From the NCBI GenBank assembly GCA_035294325.1, contig DATGLE010000210.1, positions 1-64,000 on the forward strand: 64,000 nucleotides of DNA, read 5' to 3'. Positions 58,792-64,000 of this stretch are shown one piece after another. Source of the DNA: DATGLE01 sp035294325. Lineage in GTDB: Bacteria; Chloroflexota; Ktedonobacteria; Ktedonobacterales; Ktedonobacteraceae. A model generated the notes under the pieces. The model was not told the DNA's origin, searched no databases, and saw only the letters and a list, made by a program, of their open reading frames with translations. Position numbers and translations under genes: made by a program. How positions within the stretch are numbered: position 1 is the first letter of the stretch; every line of letters starts with the position of its first letter.

Positions 58792-59361
58792 CTAAGAGGG
58801 ACGCCACATCGCCGGCTGCTCTTGCTCATATGCTCTGCCATTGGGGTAGCTGACGAGTTCAAGCATGAGACCCCAGGGAGTGCAGAAATGAACAAAGGTG
58901 GAATCCTTGCCTGCTTCTGGCCCGCTTGCGCACTTCTTCTCGCCATAGAGTTTGACTCCCCTGTCTTTGAGATAGGCGATTGCGGCATCCATGTCGTCGA
59001 CGTAAAACGCCACATGATGACCGCCATAATCAATGTTGCGGGGCATCTGCTTTCTCTGATCGGGCGCGCTAAATTCAAAAAGCTCGATATGCGCTCCATT
59101 CTGGCAGCGGAGCGCGCGGATAATGCGCCTGGTCTGGGGAAGGAATTCAGGATTCAAACCAAACCAGTTCTCTTCGTAGAGAAGCGGTCCCATCGTATAG
59201 ACAACTTCGCAGCCGAGCACACGCACAAAGAACTCGGTGGCCTCGTCCAGATCGGGAACGGTCAGGCCAACATGCTCGACGCCGCGCAAAGTGGGTATAC
59301 CGCTCCTGCTGGGAACAATGGTCGTATCTGATCGCTGTGAACTGCTTTCCTCATGCTTCAT
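58792..59361 (-). CDS. VOC-family (glyoxalase/dioxygenase superfamily) protein
   Basis: 189 residues. VEHVGLTVPDLDEATEFFVRVLGCEVVY is the first VOC repeat (read in two pieces), and GGHHVAFYVDDMDAAIAYLKDRGVKL the second, with metal-type His in EHVGL and HHVAF, Glu in HIELFEF and a C-terminal Glu in LMLELVSYPNG. Could be an isomerase, lyase or dioxygenase on a ligand imported by the Liv system. It lies 88 nt after the LacI gene and 123 nt before livK on the same strand. GGAG precedes the ATG. Confidence 0.8.
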   Translation of the reverse strand: MKHEESSSQRSDTTIVPSRSGIPTLRGVEHVGLTVPDLDEATEFFVRVLGCEVVYTMGPLLYEENWFGLNPEFLPQTRRIIRALRCQNGAHIELFEFSAPDQRKQMPRNIDYGGHHVAFYVDDMDAAIAYLKDRGVKLYGEKKCASGPEAGKDSTFVHFCTPWGLMLELVSYPNGRAYEQEQPAMWRPS

Positions 59362-59449
59362 GGTCTCAACTCCATCGTGCTCATCATTGAGAATGCTCTT
59401 CGCAGAAATAGCCGTGCCCTCCTGACTTCGAGGGACGAATCTACCTCAC

Positions 59450-60523
59450 CTATTGCGCCCTGTATTGCCGCCCATCCTGATCCATCCGCGAAGGATGAGG
59501 AGGGGGAGGCGCACACGATTCGCGGGTGATAAGCTTCGTTGCCAGTTCTACGCGTGGACTATCAAGAGTCTCGCCGGCCATCAGTCGTAAGAGCATGGTC
59601 GTTGCCATCCAACCTATGTCAAACAGAGGCTGATGGATAGTGGTAAGGCCCGGACTGACGACGCCGGCAAACGGGATGTTATCAAAGCCGATTACGCTCA
59701 TCCGTTCAGGAACGTGGATGTTACGCAGGTAGAGCGCTTTGTATACTCCCATCGCTTGCAGATCGTTGCCCGCGAAGATAGCGGTAGGCGGATCAGGCAA
59801 AGCGAGAAGAGCGCAGGTCTGTGTATAGCCTGACTGGAGGCGAAAATCACCGGGACGAATAAGGTCGGGATCAATGGGGATGCCGGCATCCTCCAGAGCC
59901 GTGCGATAGCCCGCGATCCTATCCAGACTACAGCGCAGGGATGTCGGACCGCTAATCATAGCAATGCGCCGGTGCCCAAGCGATAATAGATATTCCACCG
60001 CCATACGTGCGCCAGCCCAGTTTGTTACGCCCACCGAGGGAATGTCGGGGGCCAGCTCGCCAGAGTAATTGTAAATAACGAACGGTATCCCATGTCCCCG
60101 TAACGCATGGCGCAGAGAGGGTTGATCCTGCGCTCTCACAAAAATCACGCCGTTGGTGCCACGATCATAAATTTTATCCAGCAGGCGCTTCTCCTCCTGG
60201 GGATCATCGTGGGTGAAAGAAAGAGCCAGGCTCAATCCAGTGCCTTCTATTCCCGTTTCTACGCCTCGAACAATCTCGACAACAGCCGGATTTTCAAGCT
60301 CATGAACGATAAGATCAATCATGCCACTGGCGTTTTTTCGCGAAGCCCTGGATGCATTGCTGCGCATATAGCCGCTCTCATCAAGCAGGCGCTCGATGCG
60401 CGCCCTGGTAGCCGGTGCCACATCCGGGCGCCCTTTGAGCACACGCGAAACAGTCGGGATAGAGACGCCAGCCCGTGCGGCAATCTCCGCGATGGTAATG
60501 CGCCGGGACGAACCTTGATCCAT
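59450..60523 (-). CDS. LacI-family transcriptional regulator
   Basis: 357 residues. HTH at 9-33 (ITIAEIAARAGVSIPTVSRVLKG), hinge, then the effector domain (MIDLIVHELENPAVVEIV, YLLSLGHRRIAMISGP, VIGFDNIPFAGVVSPGLTTI). It probably controls the downstream VOC-liv-adh genes and/or the divergent oxidoreductase. Likely autoregulated: AACGGAA (60546-60552) and TTCCGTT (60576-60582) bracket its -10 region. The ribosome site is weak, so the start is not certain. Confidence 0.9.
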   Translation of the reverse strand: MDQGSSRRITIAEIAARAGVSIPTVSRVLKGRPDVAPATRARIERLLDESGYMRSNASRASRKNASGMIDLIVHELENPAVVEIVRGVETGIEGTGLSLALSFTHDDPQEEKRLLDKIYDRGTNGVIFVRAQDQPSLRHALRGHGIPFVIYNYSGELAPDIPSVGVTNWAGARMAVEYLLSLGHRRIAMISGPTSLRCSLDRIAGYRTALEDAGIPIDPDLIRPGDFRLQSGYTQTCALLALPDPPTAIFAGNDLQAMGVYKALYLRNIHVPERMSVIGFDNIPFAGVVSPGLTTIHQPLFDIGWMATTMLLRLMAGETLDSPRVELATKLITRESCAPPPPHPSRMDQDGRQYRAQ

Positions 60524-60557
60524 GTGACGGAGAGCAGTCCTTTCTAACGGAATATTT

Positions 60558-60588
60558 ATATTATTCCCGATAATTTTCCGTTTGTCAA
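60558..60588 (-). promoter_or_regulatory. Promoter of the LacI-VOC-liv gene series
   Basis: On the minus strand, TTGACA (60588-60583) and an ATAATAT-type -10 (about 60564-60558) with an 18-19 bp spacer. Inverted half-sites AACGGAA/TTCCGTT surround it. Confidence 0.6.
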
Positions 60589-60721
60589 TGGGCTGGAAGA
60601 CCAGCGGTTGGCGTCCTTCTTTGCACGCATCGCCACCGGAGGTCGCTTTTCTCAGGAGGGGGCAGGCGGCACCCTCTCGGGAAAAGCAGCGCCGGCGCTG
60701 AAGTGTTCGGAGGGTGACACT

Positions 60722-60760
60722 CCGGCAAAGTTTCCGGTAATATACCGGAAACTTTGCCGG
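60722..60760. promoter_or_regulatory. Perfect 18-bp-arm palindrome in divergent regulatory gap
   Basis: CCGGCAAAGTTTCCGGTA (60722-60739), ATA, then the exact inverse (60743-60760). A TATACT -10 box for the rightward gene lies at 60773-60778, so the palindrome covers its -35 region. It could be a LacI-type operator. The gap 60524-60896 otherwise holds only the leftward promoter and a G/C-rich stretch with no gene. Confidence 0.6.
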
Positions 60761-60896
60761 TTAGAGATTATCTATACTGTTCGTTAAAGCTCATTATCCC
60801 TCACTCTGTTCAATGATGCGCGCAAACGCCGGAGTTAGCTCATAAGGGAGTGTGGTAAGATGCCTGTATGCAGTATCCACATGGAAAGGAACCACT

Positions 60897-62054
60897 ATGC
60901 GAACATCAAAAGTCGGTGTTGGTGTAATTGGCGTTGGAGGAATCAGCAACTATGTTCACCTGCCGGGGCTGCGGCTTTGCCCCCAGGCCGAGATCGTCGC
61001 GCTTTGCGATAGCAACGCCGATCTGCTGCAACAGCGCGCCAGAGAATACGCGGTGGAGCACACGTTTACAGATTATCATGCGCTGCTGGAGCACCCGGCG
61101 GTCGATGCTGTAGTCGTTGCCACCCCCACCATCATGCACGCGCCCATCGCGCTCGCCGCTATCGCAGCAGGCAAACATGTACTGGTGGAGAAGCAGCTCG
61201 CGATGAACTATGCCGAGGCTGTACGGATGTACGAAGCGGCCACGCGCGCAGGCGTACAGCATATGACCGCGTTTACCTATCGCTTTGTGCCGGCTATGCG
61301 CTACCTCAGGCATTTGCTGGGCATGGGAACCATCGGCCTGCCGCGCCATGTGCGCGTGGCGCGCTTGCAGGACTTCCGAGAAACCAGCCTGGGCTGGCGC
61401 CAGCAGAAGGCACTGGCCGGATCGGGCGAGGTTGGGGATATGGGGGCACACCGCATCGACTTCTGTCACGACCTGATCGGCCCCATTGCGCGCGTTGTAG
61501 CCGTGACCCGCATCTTCGTGCCCCGGCGCAGCGGGCCGGACGGCTCGCTCCTGCCTGCGGATACCGAGGATTTCGCCGCTTTTATCGCCGAGTTCGCCGA
61601 GGGAGTGGGCGCCGAGCAGGGCACCGTCGCGACCTTCGACCTGAGCAAGATCGACAAGGGCCGCGAGAAGGGCGGACACGGCCTCGACGAGTTCGAGGTG
61701 TATGGCACGGAGGGAACGCTGATCTACCACCTGCATCGTCCCCACGAAGTCCTTACAGGCCGCCCCGACGGGAGGTTGGAGGCGACGCCGGTGCCGCGCG
61801 ATTTTCTGGTCTATCCCGGCTCCCCGCGCGATCCCTTCACCGGCGATCCTGCTACAGTCTTCCGCTACGATCAGGATTTCGCCTTTATCCAGGCCATCAT
61901 CAATGGCAAGGGCGACATCCCCACGTTTTACGACGGCATGCGCTGCCAGGCCGTAGTCGATGCCATCTTGCAATCGGCGCAGGAGCGGCGCTGGGTTGAG
62001 GTCGCCGACGTGCCACCCGTCACCATGCCACTCGCCGCCGCCCGCCATATTTGA
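60897..62054 (+). CDS. Gfo/Idh/MocA-family oxidoreductase
   Basis: 385 residues. The N-terminal Rossmann VGVGVIGVGGISNYVHLPGL binds NAD(P), VVVATPTIMHAP and GKHVLVEKQLA contain the catalytic EKxxA motif, and GEVGDMGAHRIDFCHDLIG supplies the catalytic His/Asp. It oxidises a sugar, inositol or related compound. The start at 60897 has AAAGGA upstream and precedes the Rossmann fold directly. Divergent from the LacI gene, and probably part of a sugar gene set whose transporter is now the truncated remnant downstream. Confidence 0.85.
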   Translation: MRTSKVGVGVIGVGGISNYVHLPGLRLCPQAEIVALCDSNADLLQQRAREYAVEHTFTDYHALLEHPAVDAVVVATPTIMHAPIALAAIAAGKHVLVEKQLAMNYAEAVRMYEAATRAGVQHMTAFTYRFVPAMRYLRHLLGMGTIGLPRHVRVARLQDFRETSLGWRQQKALAGSGEVGDMGAHRIDFCHDLIGPIARVVAVTRIFVPRRSGPDGSLLPADTEDFAAFIAEFAEGVGAEQGTVATFDLSKIDKGREKGGHGLDEFEVYGTEGTLIYHLHRPHEVLTGRPDGRLEATPVPRDFLVYPGSPRDPFTGDPATVFRYDQDFAFIQAIINGKGDIPTFYDGMRCQAVVDAILQSAQERRWVEVADVPPVTMPLAAARHI

Positions 62055-62132
62055 GCCGGGTCGCAGAGAATTGGACGGACCTTACGTTCACGCCAATGGG
62101 GAATAGCCTTCCCCCGGCGCTCTATTGTATCA

Positions 62133-62525
62133 CTATCCCTTCAAGCCGCTCTGCTTGAAGCCTTCGGCGCTGTAGCGCTGCAAGAAGAAGAAGATTATCA
62201 CCAGCGGCAGAATAGCCATGGCGGCGCCGATGAATAGCTCGTGCAGGTTGAGCACCTGAGCATTCAGGAAGTTGGAAAGCACAACCTGAACCGTCCAGGC
62301 AGACTGATCCTGGCCGATCACCAGCAGCCACAGGAAGGCGTTCCAGCTTGCGATAAAGGCGATAACGCCCAGAGCAGCGGTAATGCCCTTCGAGTTCGGC
62401 ACCACAATGCGCCAGAAGACTCCCCGGTAGCCCAGGCCATCGACGCGCCCTGCCTCCTCCAGTTCGTGCGGAAAGCCGAGGAAGAACTGGCGAAACAGAA
62501 ACGTCGTGAAGCCGCTGAAGCGGAC
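62133..62525 (-). pseudogene. Truncated sugar ABC permease (MalG-type), C-terminal part only
   Basis: The last ~130 residues of a CUT1 permease are intact: FTTFLFRQFFLGFPHELEEA (EAA loop), GRVDGLGYRGVFWRIVVP, four helix-like stretches, and the terminal YSAEGFKQSGLKG. The N-terminal half is missing. Above about 62525 the frame reads through unrelated sequence that belongs, on the other strand, to a ROK gene fragment. No start codon or ribosome site is credible. Confidence 0.75.
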
Positions 62526-62840
62526 CTCTTCATGCAGGCGCAGCAGGGCGACGAACGTGCGCACAGGGCGTTCGCACTCACCGGGACCTATCTGGGCATC
62601 GGGCTGGCGACGCTGGTCAACCTTTTTAACCCTGAATGTATCATGCTCAATGGAGCAGAGTATTACCTGTCCGACCTGTTCCTTGAACCGATGAAAGAGG
62701 CGCTGAACCGGCATATTTTTTCGCAACTGGGCGCCAACCTGAAATTGATGACCGAGCAGAATACCTCATTGCACTGGGCGCGCGGCGCCGGCTGCCTGGT
62801 GCTGCGCGATTTCTTCTCATCGCCAGCGCAGCTCTCGTAG
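62520..62840 (+). pseudogene. Truncated ROK-family protein, C-terminal part only
   Basis: About 105 residues resembling the end of a ROK/NagC-type regulator or sugar kinase: ADLFMQAQQGDERAHRAFAL, TYLGIGLATLVNLFNPECIM, LNGAEYYLSDLFLEPM and WARGAGCLVLRDFF. The DNA-binding/ATP-binding N-terminus and the Zn-Cys motif are absent. It is joined head-to-head to the permease fragment at about 62512-62530. Confidence 0.7.
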
Positions 62841-62880
62841 GCTCCAGGCAGGCAGCCAGCATTTTCGCGGCAGCGGCGTG

Positions 62881-64000
62881 CTACCACACGACTTCCAGGC
62901 GACTGTAGCCTCGCTGCCTGAGCACCGGGGAATGGGTAAGCGTTTGATGAGGGGCGAGCCGCAGAGTGGGCAACCGCTGGCACAGCGTCTCGAACGCAAT
63001 CTGTCCCTGCTTGCGTGCCAGAAACGCCCCCAGACAGAAATGCACGCCATGCCCAAAGGCGAGATGATGATTGGGCGAGCGGTGCGGATCAAACTGGTCG
63101 GCATGGGGAAAGCGGGCCTCGTCCCGATTCGCCGATCCGAACACTACCATGATCGAAGCTCCCTCGGGAAACGTGACCCCTCCCACGGTCACTTCCTGCA
63201 TGGCAGTACGAAAGAACGCATGCACAGGCGCGTCATAGCGCAGGATCTCCTCGATAGTCTGGGGAATGTCTTCGGGATGCGCGCACAGCGCTTGCCAGCG
63301 CTCTGGCTGCTCCAACAAGATAGCCAGCCCATTGCCGATGAGCTGGGCCACGGTATCATGACCCGCCACTATCATACTACAGAACAGGTGCGCCAGCTCC
63401 GCATCGCTAAACGGCTCTTCTCCCGGCGTCTGCAACACATCGCTGATCAAATCTTCTCGCGGCTCCTTCCTGCGCTCGTCGACCAGCCGCATAAAATACT
63501 GCTGGATGCTTACAAAGTCGCGCGCACACTCCACCTGCCGTTCCTCGGACAGCGGCGAGGATATCAGAATCGCCAGATTATTGCTCCACTTTCTGGCCTG
63601 AACCATATCCTCTTTCGGAACCCCGATCAGAAAGAGCGCGACTTCAAGGGGCAGCGGATAGGCGAACTGGGAGATCATCTCGGCTTTATGGTCATCAATA
63701 AAGCTGTCAACTAATGAGGTCGCGACATCTTTGATGAACGGCTCCAACTGCCGGATGCGCCTGGGAGTAAAAGCCTTGCTCGCCGCATTACGGAAGCGAG
63801 TATGCGCTCTCCCATCGCTATCAATCATATTCGGCACCAGGGGGTAGCCCTTGCTCAGTTCGGCGAACACGGCAGGGGTATACCTGACTACCGGGCGCAA
63901 AGCATCCTTTGAGGAAAAAATATCCGGCTGGTTCAAGATCGACATGACATCATCATACCTGGTGACAATCCAGGCGCCCAGCTCGGGACTGAAAAAGATC
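62881..64000 (-). CDS. Cytochrome P450, 5' end beyond window
   Basis: The coding frame runs off the right edge: codons 63946-63999 read FFSPELGAWIVTRYDDV, normal P450 sequence, so the ATG at 63945 is internal. Seen: the I-helix oxygen motif IVAGHDTVAQL (His in place of the usual Gly/Glu), ExxR in EEILR, FRTAMQEVTVGGVTFPEG, and the heme loop LAFGHGVHFCLGAFLAR with the thiolate Cys. A soluble bacterial class I P450 needing a separate ferredoxin; none is in view. Substrate unknown. Confidence 0.92.
   Translation of the reverse strand, partial: IFFSPELGAWIVTRYDDVMSILNQPDIFSSKDALRPVVRYTPAVFAELSKGYPLVPNMIDSDGRAHTRFRNAASKAFTPRRIRQLEPFIKDVATSLVDSFIDDHKAEMISQFAYPLPLEVALFLIGVPKEDMVQARKWSNNLAILISSPLSEERQVECARDFVSIQQYFMRLVDERRKEPREDLISDVLQTPGEEPFSDAELAHLFCSMIVAGHDTVAQLIGNGLAILLEQPERWQALCAHPEDIPQTIEEILRYDAPVHAFFRTAMQEVTVGGVTFPEGASIMVVFGSANRDEARFPHADQFDPHRSPNHHLAFGHGVHFCLGAFLARKQGQIAFETLCQRLPTLRLAPHQTLTHSPVLRQRGYSRLEVVW

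Noticed and set aside
1..64000. CRISPR arrays, tRNA or rRNA genes
   Set aside because: No regularly spaced direct repeats, no T-arm-like GTTCGANTC blocks in a cloverleaf context and no rRNA signatures were seen by eye.

Overview
The window looks like a chromosome segment of a spore-forming, soil-type Chloroflexota, most likely class Ktedonobacteria. This is inferred from moderately high G+C, the very large winged-helix/BTAD/AAA/TPR regulator with an N-terminal zinc-ribbon-like DUF6788 segment, a membrane-anchored Ser/Thr kinase-like protein, many LacI/IclR-regulated sugar and amine catabolic operons, and abundant palindromic intergenic repeats. No rRNA or tRNA gene, CRISPR array or intact transposase was seen.

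Region 1 (1-13.3 kb) is a purine-to-glycerate catabolic island. A leftward operon encodes urate oxidase, a fused FAD/[2Fe-2S] xanthine dehydrogenase subunit, the molybdenum subunit and an 8-oxoguanine deaminase-like amidohydrolase. A back-to-back rightward series encodes allantoate amidohydrolase, allantoinase, a DUF3830 protein, hydroxypyruvate isomerase, glycerate 2-kinase and an IclR repressor. The two start from mirror-image promoters, each carrying an IclR-like operator at its start site. Tartronate semialdehyde reductase lies further on (21.4 kb) and a molybdate-binding Mop protein at 17.5 kb.

Region 2 (13.6-24 kb) carries a phosphoketolase-acetate kinase pair, then a well-defined promoter driving a His-tailed small protein, an unknown protein and an MSOX-like flavin oxidase. 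A homocysteine methyltransferase homologue, the tartronate semialdehyde reductase and a polytopic glycosyltransferase follow.

Region 3 (24-44.3 kb) holds the giant regulator, an O-methyltransferase, a second flavin oxidoreductase, two paralogous methyltransferases and a sugar ABC importer without its ATPase. The importer is divergent from a LacI regulator plus sugar isomerase-like gene, with a shared operator at both promoters. After these come a hexapeptide acyltransferase, a beta-propeller lipoprotein, a predicted membrane pseudokinase and a small lipoprotein.

Region 4 (44.5-53 kb) has a thioesterase, a soluble HAD phosphatase-like protein, a membrane-fused alpha/beta hydrolase, a DesK/DesR-type two-component pair, a strongly structured non-coding RNA (possibly an orphan omega/HEARO RNA), an RNHCP protein, an NAD-dependent epimerase-like protein and a TerC protein.

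Region 5 (52.8-64 kb) is a complete branched-chain-amino-acid-type ABC operon with a zinc alcohol dehydrogenase, a VOC protein and a LacI regulator, divergent from a Gfo/Idh/MocA oxidoreductase. It ends with two truncated genes fused at one deletion junction and a cytochrome P450 running off the right edge.

Scattered throughout are perfect palindromes with long arms (24-32 bp), locus-specific sequence and tiny loops. They are often flanked by a conserved GCGGC-GGA-GCCGC mini-hairpin. Two further dispersed repeat families are also present.
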